Shown piece after piece: positions 1 to 7,884 of a stretch of DNA of 64,000 bases. The stretch is taken from NCBI RefSeq assembly GCF_002911695.1, contig NZ_PQBS01000008.1, positions 25,028-89,027 of the forward strand, written 5' to 3'. Position numbers and translations under genes: made by a program. The DNA is from Gracilimonas amylolytica. Its GTDB lineage: Bacteria; Bacteroidota; Rhodothermia; Balneolales; Balneolaceae. Numbering within the stretch: position 1 is the first letter of the stretch; the number at the start of each line of letters is the position of its first letter. The notes under the pieces are model-generated. The model saw only the letters and a list, made by a program, of their open reading frames with translations. It was not told where the DNA came from and did no database searches.

Positions 1-6
1 TTTGAT

Positions 7-195
7 CTATTGCAAGATCACTCGGTTAAGTTTTTGTTTAGCCTCAATCAGAATAACTGCGACTTTTTTGATATCTGAGTTCTTTTTATCCCGAATCAGT
101 ATTGAAAAATCATTAAGATTAACTTCGCTATCTAAGAATGCGGCAAGTCCCCAAATGGTAGTTCTGAGATCTTTTGTAAGTGGTTTCATACTCAT
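7..195 (-). CDS. small hypothetical protein of the phage-like operon
   Basis: A 62-residue basic protein (many Lys and Arg) with no motif I recognise. Its ATG overlaps the stop codon of the preceding leftward gene in an ATGA arrangement, which points to translational coupling and is the main reason to accept so short a frame. It is the third gene of a leftward operon facing a CI-type repressor, so an early-region accessory protein of a phage or integrated element is the likely context. Function unknown. The operon probably continues beyond the window edge. Confidence 0.5.
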   Translation of the reverse strand: MSMKPLTKDLRTTIWGLAAFLDSEVNLNDFSILIRDKKNSDIKKVAVILIEAKQKLNRVILQ

Positions 196-452
196 AACGA
201 GTGCCTCTTTAGCTCCGAAATATGTATCAGGTGATTGCCGTGGATATCTCTCATTGTTTTTTCGTACTTACCCTTCCCAGCATTATTTGAAACTGATTTG
301 GGTTTGACATTAGCTAAAAGCGCAAATTCTTTTGAATTCAGCCATTCTTTGTTTTGGAGGAGGGTATCGTTTACCAGTGAGCGTATAAGCTCCAATTGAT
401 TGGATAAGCCATCAATTGCATTAATTATTTGTTTTTGTTTTGTCTGAGTCAT
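192..452 (-). CDS. small protein with winged-helix/excisionase-like segment
   Basis: An 86-residue protein. The N-terminal half looks helical. Residues about 38-82 run from a 'W-x-N-S-K-E-F-A-x-L' stretch to 'H-x-S-E-L', the pattern of MerR/excisionase-like or Mu-transposase-type small winged-helix domains. It overlaps the upstream gene by about 30 bp and the downstream one by an ATGA, so the three genes form a tight leftward operon. An early DNA-binding or excision protein of the element is likely; this rests on pattern and context only. Confidence 0.55.
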   Translation of the reverse strand: MTQTKQKQIINAIDGLSNQLELIRSLVNDTLLQNKEWLNSKEFALLANVKPKSVSNNAGKGKYEKTMRDIHGNHLIHISELKRHSL

Positions 453-699
453 TTCCTTTCAAAAATTCTTCCCAAATGCTTGGGTGCTTCCTTTTGCTTT
501 GATTAATGGTTCTATTAATTACTTCACGTATCCAAGGGGTTTTGTCAGTGTCTTGCGCTACCCGAATTAAAGCGGCATGTGAAATTCCAATGGAACCATC
601 TGGCTTGGTAAGAGTGTTAGCAAAACCTTTTAAACTTCTTTGACTGATACCCAACGCAAATTTTAATTGTGAATGTGTATTAGGTATTTGATTAGACAT
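421..699 (-). CDS. putative HTH DNA-binding protein, Cro/Ner position
   Basis: A 92-residue protein whose middle part (about residues 14-50) reads like a helix-turn-helix: 'LGISQRSLKGFANTL' followed by a second helix around 'HAALIRVAQDT'. It is the first gene of the leftward operon, divergent from the CI-type repressor at 776-1195, with the palindromic operator at 714-730 between them. That is the position of Cro in lambdoid phages or Ner in Mu-like phages. The assignment is inferred from position and the weak motif. Confidence 0.55.
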   Translation of the reverse strand: MSNQIPNTHSQLKFALGISQRSLKGFANTLTKPDGSIGISHAALIRVAQDTDKTPWIREVINRTINQSKRKHPSIWEEFLKGNDSDKTKTNN

Positions 700-713
700 A
701 ATTATATTTAGTT

Positions 714-730
714 ACTTACACAATGTAAGT
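714..730. promoter_or_regulatory. palindromic operator between divergent phage genes
   Basis: ACTTACA-CAA-TGTAAGT is a perfect 7-bp inverted repeat with a 3-nt spacer. It lies just upstream of the leftward operon (start 699) and 46 bp before the repressor start (776). A nearly identical copy sits just after the repressor gene at 1223-1239. Symmetry, repetition and place in a divergent repressor/Cro-like region make it the probable repressor binding site. Confidence 0.7.
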
Positions 731-775
731 AGATGAATTATAGTTAATTAACGAATAGACGAAATTACAGATTAA

Positions 776-1195
776 ATGCAATCAAGCACAATCGAAAAAA
801 ACAGTATTGCCGAAAGAATTATTTTAATTAGTAATAGATATGGATCGGCTAAAGAATTTCTTATGAAATGTGGAATTAACAATTATTCGTTAATTACTGA
901 TTTGAAATATGGAAGAATTAAGAAACCGGGATCAGAAGTACTGGCTCAAATTGTACTTGGATCTGGATGTGATGGGACTTGGCTTCTTACCGGAAAGGGA
1001 GAAATGTATGGAAGCATATCGCCAAGTTCAGATTTGACCATTTCTGAAAAAGAAAAAATGGAAAACGCCTTAACGCTTCTCCTGAATTTTGATTTTAGTG
1101 AAAGTCGGAAAGGAATTTCAGAAGCGAGGGAACTTGAAATAAAAGTTGCGGAGGCACTTGTACGGCTTCTCAAAAAACACTCAAAATTAGATTGA
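776..1195 (+). CDS. CI-type phage repressor, N-terminal HTH only
   Basis: A 139-residue protein. Residues about 8-75 match the bacteriophage CI repressor helix-turn-helix pattern: 'IAERI', a helix around 'SAKEFLMKCGI', a recognition region around 'YSLITDLKYGR', then the typical closing 'WLLTGKGEM'. The C-terminal part is a charged helix ending 'ALVRLLKKHSKLD', probably for oligomerisation. No S24 autopeptidase domain is present, so RecA-triggered self-cleavage is not expected. It is divergent from the Cro/Ner-like gene and probably binds the palindromes at 714-730 and 1223-1239. Confidence 0.75.
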   Translation: MQSSTIEKNSIAERIILISNRYGSAKEFLMKCGINNYSLITDLKYGRIKKPGSEVLAQIVLGSGCDGTWLLTGKGEMYGSISPSSDLTISEKEKMENALTLLLNFDFSESRKGISEARELEIKVAEALVRLLKKHSKLD

Positions 1196-1222
1196 ACCGA
1201 GGCGCTTTTTATTTCTATATTT

Positions 1223-1239
1223 ACTTACACAATGTAAGC
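1223..1239. promoter_or_regulatory. second copy of the phage operator palindrome
   Basis: ACTTACACAATGTAAGC repeats the 714-730 site with one change at the last base, leaving 6-bp arms around CAA. It lies 27 bp after the repressor stop codon. No convincing gene starts downstream, so it may act in operator looping or control transcription at the element end. Confidence 0.6.
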
Positions 1240-1256
1240 GAACAAAAAGGAACAGA

Positions 1257-1353
1257 ATTGTACACAGTTAAAAACATAAAATCTCATTCTAATGCCAATG
1301 TACTATGTACAATCGGTAAAGAAAGTAGAGCTATGTACAATACTATGTACAAT
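1257..1353. repeat. TGTACAAT repeats next to the tRNA, possible end-binding or integrase arm sites
   Basis: Three direct copies of CTATGTACAAT lie at 1303-1313, 1331-1341 and 1343-1353. The inverted core ATTGTACA is at 1257-1264. They fill the AT-rich non-coding stretch between the repressor gene and the tRNA at 1406. Short repeats near an element end are typical of transposase end-binding sites (Mu-like) or integrase arm-type sites. Their role here is inferred from position. Confidence 0.5.
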
Positions 1354-1405
1354 TTTGATTCAGTTTTGGCTTATAAGGTTAGAAATCGTTGTTTACGATA
1401 TCTCA

Positions 1406-1479
1406 GGATCCGTAGCTCAGTTGGTTAGAGCAGTCGACTCATAATCGATTGGTCGGGGGTTCAAGTCCCTCCGGGCCCA
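1406..1479 (+). tRNA. tRNA-Ile (CAU anticodon, lysidine type), acceptor stem imperfect
   Basis: A cloverleaf can be drawn by eye: acceptor GGATCCG/CGGGCCC, D-arm GCTC..GAGC, anticodon stem GTCGA/TCGAT with loop CTCATAA, a 5-nt variable loop, T-stem GGGGG/CCCTC with TTCAAGT loop, discriminator A. CAU could be Met or Ile2; the run CGACTCATAATCG followed by TTGGTCG resembles bacterial tRNA-Ile2, whose C34 is modified by TilS. CCA is not encoded. The acceptor has an A3-C70 mismatch and a U4-G69 wobble, where GGGCCCG would pair perfectly. The gene abuts the phage-like element, so its 5' end may have been altered by integration. Confidence 0.75.
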
Positions 1480-1492
1480 CTTTTATCATATC

Positions 1493-1526
1493 AAGCCGCT
1501 TAAATTTATTTTTGAGTGGTTTTTTG
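1493..1526 (+). terminator. rho-independent terminator after the tRNA
   Basis: AAGCCGCTT and GAGTGGTTT can form a 9-bp stem (several G-U pairs) with a 12-nt loop, followed by a T run. It starts 13 nt after the tRNA discriminator base. Confidence 0.5.
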
Positions 1527-1977
1527 TTTAATCCTTTGAACATCTTAGTTCAATTTAGCTCTGAAAGCTTTAAAAGGTCGGGTCAGTTGTTCGATTTTTA
1601 TATAATGACTTGGAGAGGATAACCACACTATGAACTATATCCCCACGATATAAAAGAAAAGAAAAAAGAAGCATAAAGAGGACATGCATCGGCACAGTTA
1701 TTGGGTAGCTGAAATTAATTTGTGCTTGTTAACCTTCATCCCCTTTATGTTCTTATGGAGATCAATACTGCTAAGAGAGATCCCCGGTATGTTAGAGCGG
1801 TCTCAAATCAATTCCTTACAGAATTTTTTAATTTATTTTTTTGGATCTGTTTTTATCCCTCTATCAGCCACGCCCCGGGTGGCACGATCCCGGTTACCTA
1901 AAAGGAACTTTGTTCATCCCAAATTAGAATTGCTTATTTGCTAAAAATCCGATTATATATCTAACAGGTTTTCGGAC
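1527..1977. other. intergenic stretch, no gene recognised
   Basis: About 450 bp with no convincing gene. An 86-codon frame at 1684-1944 has no recognisable motif or start signal and I do not accept it. The stretch holds CTTACAGAATTTTTTAAT at 1815-1832, which recurs exactly at 4508-4525, on the far side of the AraC/cytochrome/SRPBCC block. The last part is presumably the AraC gene's promoter region. Confidence 0.5.
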
Positions 1978-2781
1978 ATGGATTTAGGCTGCCTTAACAT
2001 ATCACCCATTCTAAGTAAGCATACCACAGCGATCAATGAGGATTGTTTTGCCATCTGCTGGATCAAAACTGAGGTGGATCATATTGAGATCAATGGAATC
2101 CGATATACAGATGTAACAAACTCTATCTTTTTTCTGTCTCCTGAACACAATTGGCAAATTGTAAGACAGGAAACCGTATCATCCTCAGGCTATGTGCTTA
2201 ATCTCCCAAAAAAGATCCTGGATCAACCTACTTTCAGTGATCTGCATATAAATCAGGTCAGGCTTTTCAACTCCAAAGAGATTCCCAAGATCCATCTCTC
2301 ACCGGGTATCGAAATTCGGATTCAGTCCATTCTGGAAATGATGGATGAACTGATCAGTACACATCTGAACCACAGAGAAGAAGCACTCCTAGCCCTGTTA
2401 AAAACCTTCTTCATTTATTGTGATGGAAAGTGCAATATTAGATCCGTCATATCTGAGTCTAATTCCAAGGCCTCACTGGTTTATAAATTCAAAAAATGTA
2501 TCGACCAAAAGATCTCAAAACTTCATGAGGTGAGTGAATATGCCAGTGAACTGAATATTTCGGATAAGTACCTGAATGAATGTGTTAAAGAGGTATTGGG
2601 AGTTAACGCAAAAAGTCTCATTGATGAACAACTGACCATGCGTTCACGGCACGCCCTCAAATTCACAGACAAGTCTGTTAAAGAGATCAGTTACGAAATG
2701 GGATTTACCTCTCCTGAATATTTTAGCTATTACATCAAGAAGCATCTTGGCCATTCCCCTTCCCGGGTTCGCAGTACCTGA
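1978..2781 (+). CDS. AraC family transcriptional regulator
   Basis: A 267-residue protein. The C-terminal ~100 residues form the double HTH of AraC/XylS regulators: first HTH around 'ASELNISDKYLNECVKEVLG', second around 'SVKEISYEMGFTSPEYFSYY' with the family ending 'KKHLGHSPSRVR'. The N-terminal ~160 residues are a cupin-like sensing domain with no identifiable ligand. It probably controls the cytochrome c gene that starts about 100 bp downstream on the same strand. The ligand is unknown. Confidence 0.85.
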   Translation: MDLGCLNISPILSKHTTAINEDCFAICWIKTEVDHIEINGIRYTDVTNSIFFLSPEHNWQIVRQETVSSSGYVLNLPKKILDQPTFSDLHINQVRLFNSKEIPKIHLSPGIEIRIQSILEMMDELISTHLNHREEALLALLKTFFIYCDGKCNIRSVISESNSKASLVYKFKKCIDQKISKLHEVSEYASELNISDKYLNECVKEVLGVNAKSLIDEQLTMRSRHALKFTDKSVKEISYEMGFTSPEYFSYYIKKHLGHSPSRVRST

Positions 2782-2842
2782 CAGTTCCGAAATTCTAAGG
2801 TTTTACCGTGCTATTCACATTTTTTAGCTTACCGTCCTCTGT

Positions 2843-2850
2843 TACATTTG
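2843..2850 (+). promoter_or_regulatory. Bacteroidota-type -7 box for the cytochrome c gene
   Basis: TACATTTG matches the -7 consensus TAnnTTTG. A T-rich TTTTTTAG stretch lies at the expected -33 distance. Transcription would start near 2857, which excludes the TTG at 2848 as translation start and supports ATG 2878. Confidence 0.45.
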
Positions 2851-2877
2851 TACAAAACAAAAAAGGGTTCATGTACT

Positions 2878-3864
2878 ATGAGGTTAAATAAATTCATTAA
2901 ATATCCGATCTATGTCTTAGGGGTTCTGTTCCTGGTTTTGATGTCAGTTCTGACCTATGTCTCAATTGCATTGCCAAATGCCGGTGAAGTTCCGGAGCTT
3001 GAAGTGTCGCTTACCAAAGAAAACATTGACCGTGGTCGGTATCTGTCTTACCACGTAATGATGTGTGCCGACTGCCATTCACAGCGTGATTTTTCTTTGT
3101 TTTCCGGTCCACCAACACCGGGCACTGAATTTGTAGGCGGAGATGTATTTGATCAGTCCATGGAATTCCCGGGCACCTTCATTTCCGCAAACATAACGCC
3201 GTATGGAGTGGAAGACTGGACGGATGGTGAGTTGTTTCACCTGATCACCACGGGTATAAAAAAAGATGGAGATCCCATTTTTCCTGTCATGCCCTATCAT
3301 AGTTTTGGTAAGATCGATCCCAGGGATGTTGAAGCCGTTATTGCCTATCTGAGAACGCTTGAACCGGTAAAAACCGATCATCCTAAATCTAAAGCAGATT
3401 TCCCGGTCAACCTGATCATACGAACCATGCCGACTGAGCCACAATTTACGGAACGCCCACCGGTAACGGACCGTATTGCCTACGGAAAATACATGACGAC
3501 CGCTGCTGCCTGTTTTGACTGCCACACCCGTTTTGAAAAGGGTAATTATGTGGGTCCTCAGGGTGGAGGCGGAAGAGCATTCAAATTCCCGGATGGAAGC
3601 GTTGTTCGTACTCCAAATCTCACACCTCACGAAACCGGACTAAAGAACATGACGAGGGAAACATTCATCGGTCGCTTTAAGCAATATGCTGATTCATCCC
3701 ATTCATTGGCGCAAGTAAAACCGGGGGAGTTCCAGACTTTGATGCCCTGGGTGATGTACAGCGGCATGACTGAAGAAGATCTTGGTTCTATTTACGACTA
3801 CCTAAGAACTTTGGAACCCTACGAAAATTCCGTGGAGAGATTTACTTCTGCCAGTGCCAATTAG
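2878..3864 (+). CDS. membrane-anchored diheme cytochrome c
   Basis: A 328-residue protein read from ATG 2878; an in-frame TTG at 2848 lies inside the promoter. Residues about 8-31 form an N-terminal membrane anchor. Two CxxCH heme sites are visible: CADCH at 63-67 and CFDCH at 212-216. Each is followed by a Met suited to axial ligation (about 138 and 289). The two-domain layout resembles cytochrome subunits that take electrons from periplasmic dehydrogenases. No dehydrogenase gene is adjacent, so the electron donor is unknown. Control by the upstream AraC regulator is likely. Confidence 0.85.
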   Translation: MRLNKFIKYPIYVLGVLFLVLMSVLTYVSIALPNAGEVPELEVSLTKENIDRGRYLSYHVMMCADCHSQRDFSLFSGPPTPGTEFVGGDVFDQSMEFPGTFISANITPYGVEDWTDGELFHLITTGIKKDGDPIFPVMPYHSFGKIDPRDVEAVIAYLRTLEPVKTDHPKSKADFPVNLIIRTMPTEPQFTERPPVTDRIAYGKYMTTAAACFDCHTRFEKGNYVGPQGGGGRAFKFPDGSVVRTPNLTPHETGLKNMTRETFIGRFKQYADSSHSLAQVKPGEFQTLMPWVMYSGMTEEDLGSIYDYLRTLEPYENSVERFTSASAN

Positions 3865-3876
3865 TGGATGTTTAGG

Positions 3877-4371
3877 TCATGATACTTTAGCAATACCGTT
3901 ACCCAAAATACGTGAAATGTTAATGGCCCTGTTTTTAATGGCAAGGGCTTCTGCTCTTTTTTTTAATTTTTGATCCATTTGCTCAAAGCCGGCTTTAAAT
4001 GGTTGGGCGAATTTTTTCCAAAAAATAGGTGACAGTATGCCCGAAACCTGACATTTCTGCCTCAGGATACAACTGTCTTTACTCAGAAAATGCAGTTCTG
4101 TAATTATCTCAACTGTTAAAATCCCCGGAATCAGAAATCCTCTTTTTAACCTGATCTCGTGAAGATAATCAACCTTTGTTACTGTAGGAAAGAAGGTCTG
4201 TATTTCTTCTTCCAAATTGATTAGGACTTCGAGATCCTCTCCTTCCTTTACTTTACCAGTGACCTTGTTAACGAAAGGATTCCAATTCAAATATTCCTCA
4301 ACATCCGTCAGAATTTCCCATACTACACCGGTGTCGGCGTGGATAACTACTTCCGTCATTAACTCCTTCAT
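3877..4371 (-). CDS. SRPBCC (START-like) family protein
   Basis: A 164-residue protein matching the SRPBCC / polyketide-cyclase fold: an N-terminal strand 'TEVVIHADTGVVWEILTDVEEYLNWNPF' (shown in part), then alternating strands, then a long amphipathic C-terminal helix around 'FKAGFEQMDQKLKKRAEAL'. The W-N-P-F turn after helix 1 is typical of this family. Such proteins hold hydrophobic ligands in a deep cavity; the ligand here cannot be told. It is convergent with the cytochrome gene, 12 bp away. Confidence 0.75.
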   Translation of the reverse strand: MKELMTEVVIHADTGVVWEILTDVEEYLNWNPFVNKVTGKVKEGEDLEVLINLEEEIQTFFPTVTKVDYLHEIRLKRGFLIPGILTVEIITELHFLSKDSCILRQKCQVSGILSPIFWKKFAQPFKAGFEQMDQKLKKRAEALAIKNRAINISRILGNGIAKVS

Positions 4372-4540
4372 AGCTTTGATTCCTTGAATCCCCTAACAGA
4401 TCCTAACTAATTACTGGCTTTTTGAACAAGCGTCTCAGCATTGCCTATACCCTTGCCAACATCATTATTTATATTGATCACAGGTTAAATTATTCTCACC
4501 TCTTTTTCTTACAGAATTTTTTAATCATTCAAACCACCAT

Positions 4541-4574
4541 AAAAAAACCCGTACATGTTTCCATGCACGGGTTT
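4541..4574 (-). terminator. rho-independent terminator after the usp genes
   Basis: Read leftward, AAACCCGTGCATG-GAAA-CATGTACGGGTTT forms a long stem (one G-U pair) followed by a T run. It lies 27 bp after the stop codon of the second usp gene. Confidence 0.85.
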
Positions 4575-4600
4575 CTACTTCTATCTATATCAACCGGAGG

Positions 4601-5563
4601 TTAACCGGGTCTTAAGGTCATCAATGGTTTATCAAGATGTTGGGCCACAATGGCTGTTGTGGAACCCAGCAATACTCTTGCTATACCTGTTCGACCATGT
4701 GTACTCATCACCACAAGATCAGAATTCTCGTGAGCATAATCTGTGATCTCGGTGTGTGCTGAGAAGCCTTTTTTAACGATGCTCAGTACTTTCACCCCTT
4801 CAGAAAAATCTTCATCACCTTTAACAAGGTAATCCTCGAAGTCCACTTCGTTTCTCTTGATACTGAGTTCCAGATCAGGATTGTCATCAAAGTAATAACT
4901 GATATTTTCGATCAGTGACTCATATACATCCTTATCATCATCTATGGTCATTGGCATTACTTCCATGCCCAGGGTGTAGGGCTCAATAATATGCATGAGC
5001 ACGATCTTGGCATTGAATGTCTTAGCCAGCTCGTAAGCTTCAACCAATGGTTTGGCAGATTCATCTGAACCATCAACCGGTACAAGGATCTCATGAATGG
5101 CATTTTTATCAAATGCTTTATCGATCGATAAGACGGGTTTTTCAGAATAACGGATCACTTTTTCGGTTATACCGCTTCGGATATCATCGGTCTTGTGTCC
5201 CCCTCTGTTAGCCATTATGATCAGATCATACTGACTTTTATTTCCCTGCTCAGCAATAACCTGAGCCGGTTTTCGGCCTACCATATTGATCAATTGTCCG
5301 CGATGCTCTTTAGGAATGTATTCCTCAGCCATTTCATGGAGCTGCTCACTGGTTTGTTTCATCACCTTAGGATAAATATCCTTTTCCATATCAAATGGAA
5401 CTCCCAGATGTTGCATACTCTCATCGTAATAACTGATGAGCGGAATGACATGGATCAGGTCAACGGTACTGCCATACCACTCTACAAACTTAGCAGCCAT
5501 CTTCAACGCTTCCAGTGAAGCTTCAGAAAAATCAGTTGGGACTAAAATATGACGGGCTTTCAT
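4601..5563 (-). CDS. universal stress protein, tandem UspA domains
   Basis: A 320-residue protein with two Usp domains (about 1-150 and 158-320). The second keeps the ATP-binding signature G-x2-G-x9-G-S/T ('GRTGIARVLLGST'). The first has a degenerate version ('RGGHKTDDIRSGIT') and may not bind nucleotide. I start at ATG 5563 because GGAGG lies 5 nt before it; the ATG at 5575 overlaps this Shine-Dalgarno. It is a paralogue of the gene just upstream (5648-6628), same strand, 84 bp apart, and shares the terminator at 4541. Confidence 0.85.
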   Translation of the reverse strand: MKARHILVPTDFSEASLEALKMAAKFVEWYGSTVDLIHVIPLISYYDESMQHLGVPFDMEKDIYPKVMKQTSEQLHEMAEEYIPKEHRGQLINMVGRKPAQVIAEQGNKSQYDLIIMANRGGHKTDDIRSGITEKVIRYSEKPVLSIDKAFDKNAIHEILVPVDGSDESAKPLVEAYELAKTFNAKIVLMHIIEPYTLGMEVMPMTIDDDKDVYESLIENISYYFDDNPDLELSIKRNEVDFEDYLVKGDEDFSEGVKVLSIVKKGFSAHTEITDYAHENSDLVVMSTHGRTGIARVLLGSTTAIVAQHLDKPLMTLRPG

Positions 5564-5647
5564 TTCAACCTCCATGTTGATTAGCTGTTACGTGAACCTA
5601 ACAGAAATCTGTGAAGGTTGAATGAAGATTTTCAGCCCCGAATCAGG

Positions 5648-6628
5648 TTATTTTTTGAGATCCGGCTTAATTGTGATCTGTGGTTTATTGAGATGCTGGA
5701 TCACCTGTTCGGTAGTGGAACCCAGCAACATTCTGGATAACCCGGAACGACCGTGTGTACTCATGATCACCAGGTCGGCATTTTCGTTGGAGTAATCTAC
5801 GATCTCGTGATGGGCAGCGATCGACTTTAGCACTTTGGTTTCCAGTGATACTGACATTTCCTTTCCTTTTTTAGCCTGCACCAGGGTATCCTTGTACAAT
5901 TCATCGCCGTCAACTACACTAAGATCATGATCCTCTTGGTCAGCAAAATAGGATTTGAGTCTGCTTTTGATTCCACCATAAACGGCTTTTTCATCGATCC
6001 CGAAGGTCGTCGGTTCAATGCCATGAATATCATGAGAGTACATCTCGATCACATTCAGAAGCTCTATCTTTGACCCAAATTTTAGAGCCAGGTCAAATGC
6101 CAGCGGGATAGCTGCCAGCGAATGCTCAGAAAAATCACATGGAACCACTATGGTATTGATCTTATCCATTAACATTGTTTCGGAAACGGTCAGTACCGGC
6201 GTTTTCGATCGACGAATTACTTTATCTGTCGCACTTCCATGGAAGAAATCCGCAAAATGTGCCCCCCTGGCACTCATCATCACCAGGTCGTAATTACCTT
6301 TTTCAATTTGATTCAATATGGAATCAGAAGGCTTTCTGTCGATCGTTACGATATACTCTCCGCGATTCTCTTTCTTTTTTATATGCTTGTTGGCAAATGC
6401 ACTGAGTTCTTTGCGTTGTTTTTCTATGAGCTTGGGATACACATCCTTATTCATATTCAACGGTACCCCGATCTTATCAAAACTGTCTCCCAGATATTTT
6501 GACAAGGGTATCACATGCATCAGGTCAACCATACAATCAAACGATTCAATGAAGAGATCGGCCGAGGCCAGAGCAGCATTGGATTTTTCAGACAGGTCGG
6601 TAGGTATTAGCACTCGTTTGATATTCAT
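5648..6628 (-). CDS. universal stress protein, tandem UspA domains (paralogue)
   Basis: A 326-residue double-UspA protein, same architecture as its downstream neighbour. The second domain has the complete ATP signature ('GRSGLSRMLLGST'); the first has 'RGAHFADFFHGSATDK', which keeps the final G-S but not the first spacing. ATG 6628 is preferred over ATG 6640 because GGGAG sits just before it. The pair probably arose by duplication and may form heterodimers during stress or energy limitation (family knowledge; targets unknown). Confidence 0.85.
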   Translation of the reverse strand: MNIKRVLIPTDLSEKSNAALASADLFIESFDCMVDLMHVIPLSKYLGDSFDKIGVPLNMNKDVYPKLIEKQRKELSAFANKHIKKKENRGEYIVTIDRKPSDSILNQIEKGNYDLVMMSARGAHFADFFHGSATDKVIRRSKTPVLTVSETMLMDKINTIVVPCDFSEHSLAAIPLAFDLALKFGSKIELLNVIEMYSHDIHGIEPTTFGIDEKAVYGGIKSRLKSYFADQEDHDLSVVDGDELYKDTLVQAKKGKEMSVSLETKVLKSIAAHHEIVDYSNENADLVIMSTHGRSGLSRMLLGSTTEQVIQHLNKPQITIKPDLKK

Positions 6629-6738
6629 TTGGACTCCCATTTTGGATTTACGTTATACCTTAAAATATATCAGTCCCTGTTAATCTTACAAACCATTATC
6701 GTACTTGTTGTAAAATTCCTTGAACAAACTTGAAGGTC

Positions 6739-7884
6739 CTACTTGTCACGTAGACGCTCCAGGCCACCTACCATCACTATACCAACTAAAATTCCAATGA
6801 CACCGCCCCAAACATTTGGAGAATCCTCTTCTTTTGAACCGACCCATCCGGGTATGAAAGGCTCAGATCTGATCATTTTGTTTTTGACCGTCTGGATCTC
6901 AACCTGCTTCATCTCATCAAATGTAGAATCCGCATTTTTGATCTCTCCCAGTCTTTTATACTCCGGAAGGTTTTCATTTGGCGGTTCACTCTTCAGTTCC
7001 TGAACGATCGGGTCATCCATATAAACCACATCTGATACACTTACTTTTTGCACATATTCTCTATGCTGATAGGGCCAGATCACATATAATGAACCTATAA
7101 GAAAACCGATCAGTACTGCAATGGTCTGTGGGTGATATTTTGATAACAACCAGGACAGAAACCGTGAGAACAGGGCAAGTCCAACCACCGCTCCTAAAAT
7201 AAAAGGAAGCAGTCCGATCAGTCCATCCATGGTTTCAACTCCACCCAGCATTCCGATCTGAGATAGCAGGTAGTCATATTTTCTCATGATAAGTAAGAGG
7301 TATGAACCTGAGATTCCGGGCAGTATCATCGCACAGATCGCGATGGATCCACTTAAAAACACAAACGCCGGATGTTCGGGAGTATCAGCCGGTACCAGAG
7401 AAACGATCCAGATGCCAAATGCTACTCCGATTATCAATGCCACGACTTCAGCTTTTGTAAATCGCTCAAGGGCTTTGATCAGGATATAGATCGACCCGAG
7501 GATCAGCCCAAAGAAAAGTCCAAATACGATCTCCGGATGAGTAAACATATAGACCTGCAAGGGCACCACCTTTGTGAAAAACCCAAGTGCCGCAAATATT
7601 CCGGCAAATAAAAATACCAAAAACAACAGGTGGATCTCATTGAATGCCTCTTTCCACTTCAGCCTGAAGAATAATTTTATGAATCTGACATTTACGCTCT
7701 TTATCGCATTCAGTAAGCGCTCGTATATGCCCACTATCAGTGCCATGGTCCCACCACTTACACCGGGTACAATATCCGCAGATCCCATCAAAAAACCCTT
7801 CAGGGCTAAAAATGGGGCTTCTTTTAAGGTTGTGATATCTTCAGATCGATTCGCCTTTTGATCAGCCAAGTTTATTCTCCCCAC
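6739..7884 (-). CDS. DUF368 family polytopic membrane protein (PopT-like undecaprenyl-phosphate translocase)
   Basis: A 381-residue protein with about nine membrane segments. It has the DUF368 hallmark near the N-terminus, 'GSADIVPGVSGGTMALI', and a second inverted-repeat copy 'MILPGISGSYLLLIM'. DUF368 proteins were shown to recycle undecaprenyl phosphate across the inner membrane. A hydrophilic loop of about 80 residues (roughly 270-350) precedes the last segment and is unusual. The GTG at 7884 overlaps pcm by 13 bp. A TTG at 7869 with GGGGAG upstream is an equally plausible start and would leave a 2-bp gap. Confidence 0.8.
   Translation of the reverse strand: MGRINLADQKANRSEDITTLKEAPFLALKGFLMGSADIVPGVSGGTMALIVGIYERLLNAIKSVNVRFIKLFFRLKWKEAFNEIHLLFLVFLFAGIFAALGFFTKVVPLQVYMFTHPEIVFGLFFGLILGSIYILIKALERFTKAEVVALIIGVAFGIWIVSLVPADTPEHPAFVFLSGSIAICAMILPGISGSYLLLIMRKYDYLLSQIGMLGGVETMDGLIGLLPFILGAVVGLALFSRFLSWLLSKYHPQTIAVLIGFLIGSLYVIWPYQHREYVQKVSVSDVVYMDDPIVQELKSEPPNENLPEYKRLGEIKNADSTFDEMKQVEIQTVKNKMIRSEPFIPGWVGSKEEDSPNVWGGVIGILVGIVMVGGLERLRDK

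Noticed and set aside
1192..1428. 78-codon frame overlapping the repeats and the tRNA
   Set aside because: It runs through the operator, the TGTACAAT repeats and into the tRNA gene; no motif and no start signal.
1406..1479. Reading the CAU tRNA as tRNA-Met
   Set aside because: The anticodon stem and variable region resemble tRNA-Ile2, though Met cannot be fully excluded without a model search.
1684..1944. 86-codon frame before the AraC gene
   Set aside because: No recognisable domain, no Shine-Dalgarno, composition like non-coding DNA.
3079..3630. 183-codon frame antisense to the cytochrome c gene
   Set aside because: The plus strand encodes a clear diheme cytochrome; this is a shadow.
4422..4746. 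Short plus-strand frames across the usp terminator
   Set aside because: They overlap a strong terminator and the C-terminal part of the usp gene; no protein features.
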